From an uncultured Kiritimatiellota bacterium (GTDB lineage: Bacteria; Verrucomicrobiota; Kiritimatiellia; RFP12; UBA1067), in NCBI GenBank assembly GCA_934643865.1, contig CAKUCX010000023.1, positions 1 through 45,309 on the forward strand: a stretch of 45,309 nucleotides of DNA, given 5' to 3'. A program made the translations under genes and the position numbers. Positions 35,217 through 43,408 of this stretch are shown here, piece by piece. Every line of letters begins with the position of its first letter. The first letter of the stretch is position 1. The notes under the pieces were generated by a model that worked only from the letters and a program-made list of their open reading frames with translations, ran no database searches and was not told the DNA's origin.

Positions 35217-35587
35217 CAATTGCCGAACAGCTCGAACGCCGGGTCGGGGATGTGGTCCGGCGCGTGATTTCGGAGCTGCCGCAGGATCTGCGGGAGCTGG
35301 CGGAGCGCGTCCCGGTGTTCTGCGAATGGGAAATGGCGGATCATTGGCTTGATGAAGGCGTCGCCGAAGACTCGATGGGCCTCTTCAGCGGACCGGCTCT
35401 GGACGAGCCGTCTGATCCGGAATGCCTGGAGTCCCCGCGCATCACATTCTTCCTCGCCGAACTCTGGGATTATTGCGAAGAGGATCCTGCGACGTTTGAC
35501 GAGGAAGTGCGCATCACGTACATCCACGAGTTCGGCCATTACCTCGGACTCGACGAGGCCGAACTTGAGGCGCGAGGATTGCAGTGA
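35213..35587 (+). CDS. Small zincin-like metallopeptidase
   Basis: 124 residues starting at GTG 35213, which overlaps the previous stop by four bases. It carries HEFGHYLGLDE, a zinc-binding HEXXH (His105, Glu106, His109) followed by downstream Asp/Glu, as in the short bacterial zincin_1/MtpA-like metallopeptidase family (about 115-130 residues). The acidic N-terminal two-thirds also fit that family. Cytoplasmic, no signal. The family's substrates are unknown. Its linkage with the 40-residue ORF suggests that peptide as a candidate partner or substrate; this is inference. The -35 of the ilvD promoter overlaps its last codons. Confidence 0.85.
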   Translation: MTIAEQLERRVGDVVRRVISELPQDLRELAERVPVFCEWEMADHWLDEGVAEDSMGLFSGPALDEPSDPECLESPRITFFLAELWDYCEEDPATFDEEVRITYIHEFGHYLGLDEAELEARGLQ

Positions 35588-35605
35588 CCCCAATTGTGCT
35601 ATACT
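35579..35605 (+). promoter_or_regulatory. Promoter of ilvD
   Basis: Extended -10 TGC-TATACT ends at 35605; a possible -35 TTGCAG lies at 35579-35584 (15-bp spacer), overlapping the end of the zincin gene. The leader of about 36 bases contains AGAAGGAG before ATG 35648. No attenuator or riboswitch structure was seen. Confidence 0.7.
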
Positions 35606-35647
35606 GTACAGACGAATTTTCGGGCAAGGCGAGAAGGAGTCTGGAAG

Positions 35648-37327
35648 ATGAAGCGGAAGATGATTTCGGATCAGGTGAAGGCCGGCAATGCGCGCGCGCC
35701 GCACCGGTCGCTGCTGTTCGCGACGGGGCTGACGCGCGCGGACATGAAGAAGCCGTTCATCGGCATCTGCAACAGCTACGAGAGCTTCGTGCCGGGTCAC
35801 TGCCACCTGAACAAGGTGGGCGAATGGATCAAACAGTGCGTGATCGAGGCGGGCGGTGTGCCGATGGAGTTCAACACGATCGCCGTCTGCGACGGCCTCG
35901 CGATGGCGCACGCGGGCATGAAGTACTCCCTGCCGAGCCGAGAGCTGATCGCGGACAGCGTGGAGACCGTCGCGCGCGCGCACTGCTTCGACGCGCTCAT
36001 CTGCGTGCCGAACTGCGACAAGATCGTGCCCGGCATGCTCATCGGCGCGCTGCGCGTGAACATCCCCACCATCTTCGCCTCGGGCGGCCCGATGGCGCCC
36101 GGCCATCACCCGAAGACGGGTGCGGACACCGACCTCAACGCGGTCTTCGAGGCCGTGGGCGCCGAGAACGTGGGCAAGATCACGCAGAGGGAGCTGGAGG
36201 CCGTGGAGGAGACGAGCTGCCCGGGCTGCGGCTCGTGCAGCGGGATGTTCACGGCGAACTCGATGAACTGCCTCTACGAGGCGCTCGGCATGGCGCTTCC
36301 CGGGAACGGGACGGTCCTCGCGGTCGATCCGCGCCGGAAGGAACTCTACCGCCAGGCCGCGTTCCGCGCGGTGGCGCTCGCGAAGGCGGGCGGGCCGTGT
36401 CCGCGCGACCTCGTCACGCAGGCGAGCCTCGACAACGCCCTCACGCTCGACATGGCGATGGGCGGCTCCACGAACACGGTCCTCCACACGCTCGCGATCG
36501 CGCGCGAGGCGGGTGTCGACTACTCGCTCGAACGGATGAACGAGATCTCGGCCCGCACGCCCTACATCTGCAAGCTCGCGCCGTCGGGACACTACCACGT
36601 GAGCGACCTCGACCGCGCGGGCGGCGTCATGGCGATCCTCAAGCGCCTCCCGAAGACGCTCCTCAACCTCACGGCGAAGACCGTCTCGGGGAAGACGCTC
36701 GGCCGACAGGTCGCGGCGGCGAAGATCGCGGACGACGACGTGATCCGCACGCTCACGAACGCCTACTCGGCGGACGGCGGCCTCGCCGTCCTCTGGGGCA
36801 ACCTCGCGGAACGCGGCGCCGTCGTGAAGAAGGGGGGCGTCGCCCCCTCGATGATGACGTTCACGGGCAAGGCGATCTGCTTCGACAGCCAGGAGGAGGC
36901 CTGCGCGGGCATTCTCGGCGGCAAGGTGAAGCCGGGGCACGTCGTCGTGATCCGCTACGAGGGGCCGAAGGGCGGGCCGGGCATGCAGGAGATGCTCGCG
37001 CCCACGAGCTACATCATCGGCGCGGGACTCGGCGAGAGCGTGGCGCTCATCACCGACGGACGCTTCAGCGGCGCGACGCACGGCGCGTGCGTGGGGCACG
37101 TTTCGCCCGAGGCGGCCGAGGGCGGGCTCATCGGCCTCCTGAAGGACGGCGACGAAATCACGATCGACATCCCGAAGCGCGCGATTTCCGCGAAGCTGAC
37201 GAAGGCCGAGATCGCCAAGCGCCGCAAGGCCCTCAGGCCCTGGACGCCCCGCATCAAGGGCGGCTGGCTGGAACGCTATGCCACGTTCGTGGGCAACGCC
37301 TCGACGGGGGCCTCGCTCAAAAAATAA
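35648..37327 (+). CDS. ilvD: Dihydroxy-acid dehydratase
   Basis: 559 residues, the normal IlvD length. Cysteines expected to bind the iron-sulfur cluster are present: Cys41 (GICNSY), Cys123 (PNCDK) and Cys197 (CPGCGSCSGM). Other signatures are GGSTNT and the C-terminal GRFSGATHG. It performs the dehydration step that gives the 2-keto acids for valine and isoleucine, in the cytoplasm. It stands alone with its own promoter, with no other ilv gene nearby. ATG 35648 follows AAGGAG by nine bases. The cluster makes it oxygen-sensitive or tolerant depending on type, which the sequence alone does not settle. Confidence 0.93.
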   Translation: MKRKMISDQVKAGNARAPHRSLLFATGLTRADMKKPFIGICNSYESFVPGHCHLNKVGEWIKQCVIEAGGVPMEFNTIAVCDGLAMAHAGMKYSLPSRELIADSVETVARAHCFDALICVPNCDKIVPGMLIGALRVNIPTIFASGGPMAPGHHPKTGADTDLNAVFEAVGAENVGKITQRELEAVEETSCPGCGSCSGMFTANSMNCLYEALGMALPGNGTVLAVDPRRKELYRQAAFRAVALAKAGGPCPRDLVTQASLDNALTLDMAMGGSTNTVLHTLAIAREAGVDYSLERMNEISARTPYICKLAPSGHYHVSDLDRAGGVMAILKRLPKTLLNLTAKTVSGKTLGRQVAAAKIADDDVIRTLTNAYSADGGLAVLWGNLAERGAVVKKGGVAPSMMTFTGKAICFDSQEEACAGILGGKVKPGHVVVIRYEGPKGGPGMQEMLAPTSYIIGAGLGESVALITDGRFSGATHGACVGHVSPEAAEGGLIGLLKDGDEITIDIPKRAISAKLTKAEIAKRRKALRPWTPRIKGGWLERYATFVGNASTGASLKK

Positions 37328-37354
37328 AATCCCGTTCCCTTTCCTGGGGGGATA

Positions 37355-37363
37355 TGCTATACT
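37355..37363 (+). promoter_or_regulatory. Extended -10 (TGC-TATACT) of the small basic protein
   Basis: TATACT at 37358-37363 with TGC before it, in the 68-base gap after ilvD. The leader of about 26 bases carries AGGAG at 37383-37387 ahead of ATG 37396. Confidence 0.75.
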
Positions 37364-37395
37364 GTCGCCTCAATTTTCGAACAGGAGAAGAAGAA

Positions 37396-37551
37396 ATGAG
37401 CCAGCACCGTAGTCTCAAGGGATCGGGAAAGATCACGTCCAAGCGCAACGTCCTCAAGCGTTTCGAGCGCGTCAACCTCCTCCAGGCCCGCGGCCAGTGG
37501 AAGGAAGGCGACCGGGGCCTGGGGCTGCGCAAGACGAAGCCCGAGGCGTAG
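37396..37551 (+). CDS. PVC small basic protein
   Basis: 51 residues, strongly basic. The pattern MSQHRSLKGSG, KRNVLKRFERV, a W-x-EGD step and GLRKTK matches the small basic protein family conserved in Chlamydiae, Verrucomicrobia, Planctomycetes and relatives (TIGR04137 type). Its function is unproven; ribosome or nucleic-acid association is a reasonable guess from charge and size. It has its own extended -10 promoter, a clear AGGAG site and a strong downstream hairpin, so it is a self-contained and probably well-expressed single-gene unit. It is the best taxonomic marker in the window. Confidence 0.88.
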   Translation: MSQHRSLKGSGKITSKRNVLKRFERVNLLQARGQWKEGDRGLGLRKTKPEA

Positions 37552-37578
37552 GCGTCGTTGCGCGCATCATGTGCAGGA

Positions 37579-37608
37579 AACGCCGCCGGACGACAGTCCG
37601 GCGGCGTT
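37579..37608 (+). terminator. Strong GC hairpin, likely terminator
   Basis: AACGCCGCCGGAC (37579-37591) and GTCCGGCGGCGTT (37596-37608) form a perfect 13-bp stem with a GACA loop 27 bases after the small basic protein stop. The following CTCGTG is not a T-run; the TT within the arm gives only a weak tail. Confidence 0.65.
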
Positions 37609-37660
37609 CTCGTGCGTGCGGCGCGCGCGGCCCATTCAGCGGGGACGGAAAGGGGACGAA

Positions 37661-38248
37661 ATGGAGCCGTGGAGGCGTGCGGGGCTGGCGGGCGCGGCTT
37701 CCCTCCTGTTGGCGGCGCTTTGCGCGGGCTGCGCGACGACGCTCGTGCGCGAGACGCCGCAGGCCGTCCGCCTCGGGGCGGCGCGCGTCGAGACGGCGGC
37801 GCTGGTCGAGGCCCTGCGCACCCATGTGACGGGAACGTCCGTCCAGGCGCTTAACGGCGCCTGGCGCGATCAGGTCTTCCAGGCGCAGTGCGTCCTGAAG
37901 GGCGACGGCGAGACGCTGACGGTCGTCGTCCTCGCCCCGCACATGCGCCTCGCCACGCTGACCGTGACACGACCGCATGCGATTCGCCTTGCGCGCGCGC
38001 CGCGCCTGCCTTCGGCCTTTCAGCCGGAATACGCGCTCGTCGATCTTGCGTTCGTGAACCTTGAGGCGGACGCGCTGCGGCGCGCGGCGGGCGGCGCGCT
38101 CCGGATCGACGACGACGGCACGACGCGCCGCATTGCGACGTCTGCGGGCGAACCCGTGGCCGAGGTCGTCCGCCGCCCCGACGGAACGCTCTTGTTCAGG
38201 AGCCTCCTCCACGGCTACGCCTACACCGTCAAGAAGCTGGAGCGGTGA
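37661..38248 (+). CDS. DUF3261-like outer-membrane lipoprotein
   Basis: 195 residues. A hydrophobic leader (LAGAASLLLAALCAGC) ends in a lipobox-like LCAGC with Cys24 as the probable lipidated residue; Cys at -3 is unusual. The mature part follows the DUF3261 pattern: FQAQCVLKGDGETLTVVVLAP, a YALVDLAFVNLEADALR segment and a terminal HGYAYTVKKLE. DUF3261 lipoproteins often accompany aryl-polyene/fatty-acyl clusters, but none is visible here. They are thought to have a LolA/LolB-like fold. A GGGGA site is upstream of ATG 37661; an upstream in-frame ATG at 37571 lies just before the preceding terminator hairpin and is rejected. Confidence 0.72.
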   Translation: MEPWRRAGLAGAASLLLAALCAGCATTLVRETPQAVRLGAARVETAALVEALRTHVTGTSVQALNGAWRDQVFQAQCVLKGDGETLTVVVLAPHMRLATLTVTRPHAIRLARAPRLPSAFQPEYALVDLAFVNLEADALRRAAGGALRIDDDGTTRRIATSAGEPVAEVVRRPDGTLLFRSLLHGYAYTVKKLER

Positions 38249-38312
38249 GGGCCGGGCGGTCCCGCGACGCCGACGGCGCGGACGGGCCGTTGCCCGCGCG
38301 ATCGCGCGTACA

Positions 38313-38341
38313 TGGACAAACCAGCCCGTATCTGCTAGAAT
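38313..38341 (+). promoter_or_regulatory. Promoter with -35 TGGACA and extended -10 TGC-TAGAAT
   Basis: TGGACA (38313-38318) and TAGAAT (38336-38341) are separated by exactly 17 bp and the -10 is extended by TGC. An AAGGA site lies about ten bases before ATG 38377, so this message has a leader. It is one of the best two-part promoters in the window. Confidence 0.75.
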
Positions 38342-38376
38342 CTGCACATTCGTTTTCACGAAAAAAGGACTAGACA

Positions 38377-39030
38377 ATGAAGAAGCTCATGTTCGCCTGC
38401 GCGGCCGCGCTCTGCGTCCCCGCGCTCCTCGCCGAGAAGGTCGCCATCAAGTTCGAGCTGCCCGCGCCCCATTCGAGCGGCACGCCGAAGGAAATCAAGA
38501 GCGACAACCTTGAACCCGACCGCGGCCCCGGCAAGCTGCGCGCGCCGATCATGGTGGAGCCCGAGTACGCGAAGAAGCTCACGACGGAGGACACGAAGGT
38601 CACGACGAGCGAGGAGGCCGTGACGGGCGACAACGAATACGTCGTTGACGGCGACAAGACGCCGGACGCCACCGCGATGCTCCAGCTGCCCGGCGGCCTC
38701 CAGTGGGTGCAGCTCGACCTCGGCGCCGAGCACGTGATCAGCGCTATCTGCGTGTGGCACGACCAGGGCGACGAGCGCGTCTACAAGGACGTCATCATGC
38801 AGATTTCGAACGACGCGAACTTCAAGGACGGCGTGACGACGGTCTTCAACAACGACCACGACAACTCCGCGAAGCTCGGAAAGGGCACGGACAAGGAGTA
38901 CCGCGAGCGCAACGACGGCCGCCCCGTCGACGCGAAGATGACGAAGGGCCGCTACGTGCGCGTCTACTCGAACGGCTCCACGAGCGAGCCCGTGAACAAC
39001 TACATCGAAATCGAAGTGTTCGGCAAGTGA
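38377..39030 (+). CDS. Secreted discoidin-like (F5/8 type C-like) protein
   Basis: 217 residues with a signal peptide (about 1-19, ending LLA-E). The mature part has an EYVVDGDKTPDATAML stretch, then WVQLDLGAEHVISAICVWHD, the canonical strand of a galactose-binding/discoidin domain, and ends with KGRYVRVYSNG and NNYIEIEVFGK, also typical. It probably binds carbohydrate outside the cytoplasm; no catalytic site. Its stop overlaps the GTG start of the polyprenyl synthase (GTGA), so the two are translationally coupled. AAGGA precedes the ATG. Confidence 0.82.
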   Translation: MKKLMFACAAALCVPALLAEKVAIKFELPAPHSSGTPKEIKSDNLEPDRGPGKLRAPIMVEPEYAKKLTTEDTKVTTSEEAVTGDNEYVVDGDKTPDATAMLQLPGGLQWVQLDLGAEHVISAICVWHDQGDERVYKDVIMQISNDANFKDGVTTVFNNDHDNSAKLGKGTDKEYRERNDGRPVDAKMTKGRYVRVYSNGSTSEPVNNYIEIEVFGK

Positions 39031-39707
39031 GCCGGATCTCCGACATCGCATTGGCGTTTCTGGGGCGCGGCGGCAAGCGATTGCGGCCGCGCCTTTGCCG
39101 CCGGGTCTTCAAGGCCTGCGGCGGCGCGGGCGCGATCGATCCCGTCTGCGACGCCGTGGAGTGCTTCCACAAGGCGTCGCTCATCCACGACGACATCCAG
39201 GACGGCGACGAGGAGCGGTACGGACGCCCGACGACCTGGAAGGAACACGGCGTGGGCGTGGCGATCGCGGCGGGCGACTGGCTCGTCGCGCACGGCTACC
39301 AGCTGATCGCGAAGAGCGGCTTCCCGTCCGCCGCGTCGATGCTGGAGGCTGTCGTGGACAGCCACGTGCGGCTCTGCGAGGGGCAGGGCGACGACCTGCT
39401 GGACTTCGCCGCGACGCCTTCCGCCCGCGCGCGCGGGCGGGCGTTCGACGAGGCCGGCTACCTTTCGACGTGCGCGCGGAAGACGGGCGAAGCCTTCGCG
39501 CTCGCCGCCCAGCTCGGCGCGCGCGCGGCCGGCGTGGACGACGGGCCCTACCGGCGGTACGGGCTGACGTACGGCGTCCTTTTTCAGATCAACGACGATC
39601 TTGCCGACGACGGTGCGTCGTCGGCCGAACTGCTCCGCCTGCGGGCGGAGTACGAGGCGAAGTTCGCCGCTTTTCGCGGCACGGTTCCCGGAGGCTTTGA
39701 CAGATGA
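39027..39707 (+). CDS. Compact polyprenyl diphosphate synthase-like protein
   Basis: 226 residues from GTG 39027, a four-base overlap with the previous stop. Isoprenyl synthase signatures are complete: GGKRLRP (15-21), first aspartate motif DDIQD (55-59) and second DDLAD (190-194). Such enzymes condense isopentenyl diphosphate with an allylic diphosphate. Typical family members have about 300 residues with 35-45 before GGKR; here only 14 precede it and the C-terminal helices after the second motif are short. It may be a functional compact form or a diverged member. Product length cannot be predicted. It lies between two exported-protein genes, with overlaps on both sides (GTGA and ATGA). Confidence 0.82.
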   Translation: MSRISDIALAFLGRGGKRLRPRLCRRVFKACGGAGAIDPVCDAVECFHKASLIHDDIQDGDEERYGRPTTWKEHGVGVAIAAGDWLVAHGYQLIAKSGFPSAASMLEAVVDSHVRLCEGQGDDLLDFAATPSARARGRAFDEAGYLSTCARKTGEAFALAAQLGARAAGVDDGPYRRYGLTYGVLFQINDDLADDGASSAELLRLRAEYEAKFAAFRGTVPGGFDR

Positions 39708-42007
39708 AGAAGAAGATGATGCTGGTTGCATGGGCGGCAGGCGCGGCCTCCTTGGCGGTCTGCGCGCAGACGTGGACGTTCACGGCGCCGCGCGCCTGGT
39801 CGCGCACGGAGAAGGCCGCGACGCTCGTGGCGCGGGCGGACGGCGCGCTGGAGCTGCGCCATACGTCGGACCAGGACTGGGCCATCCACGGCATGGCGCC
39901 GGTCGACGTGAAGCCGGGCGACGTGTTCCGCCTCGCCTGCACGTCGAAGGCCCTCGACGGCGTCGCCGCGCCGCAGCCCTATTCGCTCAGCGTGATCCTG
40001 CGGGACGCGAAGGGGAAGGTGTTGAGCTGGGCGTACGGGTCCCGCTCGGCGAAGCCGGGCGAGGCCGTCGTCTCCGAGTTCATGATCCCCCGGGGGGCGG
40101 CCCGCATCGAGCCGCGCGTGGTGGGGCATGGCCCCACGGGCGTCGTCGTGGCGGACTTCAAGCTGGAGGCGCGGGGAAATCTTCTGCCGAAGGACGGCGC
40201 GCCGCCGCCGGACGTCACGGCGGAGACGGACCACCTCAAGGTCGTCGTCTCGGGGACGGACGCCGCGCTCGTGGTCACGGACAAGCGCACGGGGCGCGTC
40301 TGGGCGCCGGGCGCGCCGGGGGCGCTCTTCGTGACCGGCCTTGCGCGGTCGGGCCGCGCGATCTGCGCGACGGTCATCGACCCCGCGTCGCTGCGCACGT
40401 GGGGCATCCTCGTCGCGCCGTCGCCGAAGCGCCCCGAACTGCTCGTGACGGTGACGGGCGAGGGCGAGATGCCCGTCGCGCTCGCCTATCCGCAGGCGTT
40501 TGCGACGAAGCCGGGCGACCGCCTGATCGTCCCCATGAACGAGGGCATCTCGTACCCCGTCACCGAGCCGGACGGCATTCCCGGCCGCCTCGCCGCCTAC
40601 AGCGGGCACGGCATCTGCATGGCCTTCTTCGGCGTGCAGGACGACGCGACAGGCGCGGGCTGGATGGGGATCATCGAGACGACGGACGACGCGGCGGCGG
40701 TGTTCCGCCGCCCGGCCGAGGGCGCGCCCTTCGCCGCCGGCGTGAGCTGGGAGGCGCAGAAGGGGCGCTTCGGCTACCCGCGCCGCCTCCGCTACGTGTT
40801 CTTCGAGAAGGGCGGCTACGTCGCGATGTGCAAGCGCTACCGCGCCTACGCGAAGGCGCAGGGGAAGCTCAAGACCTTTGCTGAGAAGGCGCAGGACCGT
40901 CCGCTCGTCGACCGCCTCCTCGGCGCGCCGAACGTCTGGTGCTGGGACGGCGACAAGATCGGCATGGCGAAGAAGCTCAAGGCGGCGGGCATCGACCGCT
41001 TCCTCTGGAGCGCGGGTGGGAGCACCGAGCAGGTGGCGGCGCTCGCGAAGATGGACGGCGTGCTTGTGAGCCGCTACGACGTCTACCGCGACATCTACCG
41101 CCCCGAGCAGCTCCAGAAGCTCGGCTGGAAGAAGGGCACGAACACGGACGCCTGGCCGGAGGGCGCGGCGTGGAACAGCGCGGACTCGAACGACTGGCGC
41201 AAGGCGTGGGGCGTCAAGGCGAAGGACGGCACCTGGACGTACTGCGGCTGCATGTGCGACGCCGTCTCCGCGAAGTTCTGCCGCAAGCACGTGGGCGCCG
41301 AGCTGAAGACGTACCCCTACAACACGCGCTTCATCGACGTGACGACGGCCGCCGGGTGGGACATCTGCTACAATCCCGCCCACCCGATGACGCGCGGCGA
41401 CAGCCGGGCCTACCGCATGGACCTCCTCCGCCTCCTCGGCGACGACTTCGGCCTCGTCGTCGGCAGCGAGACGGGCCACGACGCCGCCGTTCCCTTCTGC
41501 GACTACTTCGAGGGCATGCTCTCGCTCGGCAACTACCGCGTGCCGGATTCGGGGCGCAACATCGCCGAGGTGTGGACGAACGTGCCGCCGCGCGTCGCGA
41601 AGTTCCAGGTGGGCGCCACGTACCGCCTGCCGCTCTGGGAGCTCGTCTACCACGACTGCCTCTGCGCGCACTGGTACTGGGGCGACTACAACAACAAGCT
41701 GCCGTCCCTCTGGGACAGGCGCGACCTCTTCAACGTCCTCTACGGCACGATGGGCATGTACCTCTTCAACGCGAAGCAGTGGGAGGCGGACAAGGACCGC
41801 TTCGTGCGCAGCTACCGCGTCACCTCGCCCGTCGCCCGGAAGACCGGCTACAGCGAAATGCTCGACCACCGCATCCTCTCCGCCGACCGCCTCGTGCAGC
41901 GCACGACGTTCGCGGACGGCACGGTCGTGACGGTGAACTTCGGCGAAACGCCCTTCGCGTTGCCCGAGGGCGGCACGCTCGCCGCCGGCGGCTACCTCGT
42001 GCGATGA
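39704..42007 (+). CDS. Exported glycosidase, GH101/GH129-like
   Basis: 767 residues with a signal peptide (about 1-21, ending VCA-Q). An N-terminal beta-sandwich (about 22-300) precedes a TIM-barrel-like part with RFIDVTTAAGWD (Asp545) and VGSETGHD (Glu589). Their spacing (44 residues) and context fit a nucleophile and acid/base pair as in GH129/GH101 alpha-N-acetylgalactosaminidases or the related DUF5696 proteins. The family assignment is tentative; an enzyme acting on host mucin-type glycans would fit the other glycosidases here. The start overlaps the synthase stop (ATGA). A 77-base gap with 8-bp repeats separates it from the GH5 gene. Confidence 0.72.
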   Translation: MKKKMMLVAWAAGAASLAVCAQTWTFTAPRAWSRTEKAATLVARADGALELRHTSDQDWAIHGMAPVDVKPGDVFRLACTSKALDGVAAPQPYSLSVILRDAKGKVLSWAYGSRSAKPGEAVVSEFMIPRGAARIEPRVVGHGPTGVVVADFKLEARGNLLPKDGAPPPDVTAETDHLKVVVSGTDAALVVTDKRTGRVWAPGAPGALFVTGLARSGRAICATVIDPASLRTWGILVAPSPKRPELLVTVTGEGEMPVALAYPQAFATKPGDRLIVPMNEGISYPVTEPDGIPGRLAAYSGHGICMAFFGVQDDATGAGWMGIIETTDDAAAVFRRPAEGAPFAAGVSWEAQKGRFGYPRRLRYVFFEKGGYVAMCKRYRAYAKAQGKLKTFAEKAQDRPLVDRLLGAPNVWCWDGDKIGMAKKLKAAGIDRFLWSAGGSTEQVAALAKMDGVLVSRYDVYRDIYRPEQLQKLGWKKGTNTDAWPEGAAWNSADSNDWRKAWGVKAKDGTWTYCGCMCDAVSAKFCRKHVGAELKTYPYNTRFIDVTTAAGWDICYNPAHPMTRGDSRAYRMDLLRLLGDDFGLVVGSETGHDAAVPFCDYFEGMLSLGNYRVPDSGRNIAEVWTNVPPRVAKFQVGATYRLPLWELVYHDCLCAHWYWGDYNNKLPSLWDRRDLFNVLYGTMGMYLFNAKQWEADKDRFVRSYRVTSPVARKTGYSEMLDHRILSADRLVQRTTFADGTVVTVNFGETPFALPEGGTLAAGGYLVR

Positions 42008-42013
42008 GGAAAT

Positions 42014-42045
42014 GATTAAATCGTTAAATGGATAAATTGTTGAAT
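42014..42045. repeat. Degenerate 8-bp tandem repeat (four units)
   Basis: GATTAAAT, CGTTAAAT, GGATAAAT, TGTTGAAT keep an exact 8-bp period just upstream of the GH5 gene. They belong to the same sequence family as the long array at 43246-43396. Confidence 0.6.
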
Positions 42046-42084
42046 GCCGAAACGGGCATTGCTCGGAAGGGGAACAAACAGGAC

Positions 42085-43233
42085 ATGAAGAAACTCATCT
42101 TGGCGGCCGCCCTGGCGGCGATGGCGCTGGCCCCCGCCCCGGCGAAGGACTGGCCGGGCTTCACGCGCGGCATGGGCATCGGCGGCTGGCTCACGAACTA
42201 CAAGCGCTTCAACGTGCTGCCGGAGAGCCGCCGCCTCAAGATCACGGTCGGCGACCTGGAGCACTTCGACACGTACATCACGGAGCGGGACATCGCGAAC
42301 ATCAAGGCGATGGGCTTCGACCACGTGCGCCTCGGCTTCGACCAGATCGTGCTGGAGGAGGCACCCGGCAGATACCGCGAGCGGACGTTCCGGAAGATCG
42401 ACGACTTCATCGCCTGGTGCGAGAAGCACGGCCTCAACATGGTCCTCAACCTCCACAAGGCCGTCGGCAACTACTGCGACATTGCGGAGAAGGTGCAGCT
42501 TCTCGACGACAAGGGCCTTCAGGACCGCTTCGTCGCGCTGTGGCTCGAATTCGAGCGCCGTTACCACGGGAAGCCCGGCCTCGCCTTCGAGCTTCTCAAC
42601 GAGGTGCGCAACGTCGACCCGGAGAAGTGGAACGCCCTCGCGGACCGTACGCTCAAGGCGATCCGCGAACGAAACCCGATGCGCTGGGTCGTGGTCGGCT
42701 CCACGTGCTGGAACGCGGCGGGGACGCTGGACAAGCTGAAGATCTGGGACGACGACCGGGTGGTCTACACGTTCCACATGTACGCGCCGTTCGAGTTCAC
42801 GCACCAGCGCGGCGTCCTGCAGGCGGGTCCGCTCTACTACAACCGCGTGATGGAGTACCCGACGAAGGACGTCGAGCGCTACCGCGACTACAACCGCCTC
42901 GTGAACGGCTCGAAGACGGGCGGCTACGAGGGCCTGACGGAGATCGGGCGGCAGTACATCCGCAACTGCCTGCATGGCGCGCACGTCTTCACGCAGAAGC
43001 ACCCCGACAAGATCCTCTGGAACGGCGAGTTCGGCACGATCCGCCACGCGCCGCCCGCGAGCCGCGTCGCCTACATGCGCGACGTGATCGCCACGTGCAG
43101 GGAGTGGGGCATCCCCTACTGCGTGTGGAACTACCTCTCCACGCCGAACGACGGCAACCGCTTCTCGCTCGTCGACGACGACACGCGCCGGATCCTCTCG
43201 CCCGAACTGCTCAAGGCCTGCCTGGGGGAGTGA
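42085..43233 (+). CDS. Exported GH5-family glycosidase
   Basis: 382 residues with a signal peptide (about 1-20, ending APA-K). It is a single cellulase-type (beta/alpha)8 domain. It starts GFTRGMGIGGWL, has the acid/base Glu173 in FELLNE and the nucleophile Glu315 in LWNGEFG, with conserved HMYAPFEF between them. Residues DHVRLGF near 75 also match GH5. It would cut beta-linked glucan, mannan or a related chain outside the cytoplasm; subfamily not assigned. ATG 42085 is chosen as the start of the signal peptide; an upstream in-frame ATG at 42028 lies inside the 8-bp repeats. Confidence 0.88.
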   Translation: MKKLILAAALAAMALAPAPAKDWPGFTRGMGIGGWLTNYKRFNVLPESRRLKITVGDLEHFDTYITERDIANIKAMGFDHVRLGFDQIVLEEAPGRYRERTFRKIDDFIAWCEKHGLNMVLNLHKAVGNYCDIAEKVQLLDDKGLQDRFVALWLEFERRYHGKPGLAFELLNEVRNVDPEKWNALADRTLKAIRERNPMRWVVVGSTCWNAAGTLDKLKIWDDDRVVYTFHMYAPFEFTHQRGVLQAGPLYYNRVMEYPTKDVERYRDYNRLVNGSKTGGYEGLTEIGRQYIRNCLHGAHVFTQKHPDKILWNGEFGTIRHAPPASRVAYMRDVIATCREWGIPYCVWNYLSTPNDGNRFSLVDDDTRRILSPELLKACLGE

Positions 43234-43245
43234 GGGAGTGGGGGA

Positions 43246-43396
43246 TTAAGTAGTTAAGTGGTTAAGTAGTTAAGTGGTTAAGTAGTTAAGTGGTTAAGTG
43301 GTTGAGTGGTTAAGTAGTTAAGTGGTTGAGTGGTTAAGTAGTTGAGTGGTTAAGTGTTAAGTGGTTAAGTGGTTGAGGGGTTTAAGAGTTTAAACT
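43246..43396. repeat. 8-bp minisatellite, about 17-19 units
   Basis: Units TTAAGTAG and TTAAGTGG alternate for several cycles, so there is also a 16-bp higher order. TTGAGTGG variants follow, then one 7-base unit (43350-43356) and degenerate ends at 43373-43396. It fills nearly the whole gap between the GH5 and GH2 genes. There are no unique spacers. The last units supply TTTAAA just upstream of the GH2 ribosome site. Confidence 0.9.
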
Positions 43397-43408
43397 GGAA
43401 AGGACAAC

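Noticed and set aside
37571..37660. N-terminal extension of the lipoprotein from ATG 37571
   Set aside because: It would begin eight bases before the terminator hairpin of the preceding gene and translate through it, burying the signal peptide 30 residues inside the protein.
43246..43396. CRISPR array
   Set aside because: Units are 8 bp and directly adjacent, with no unique spacers and no cas gene nearby.
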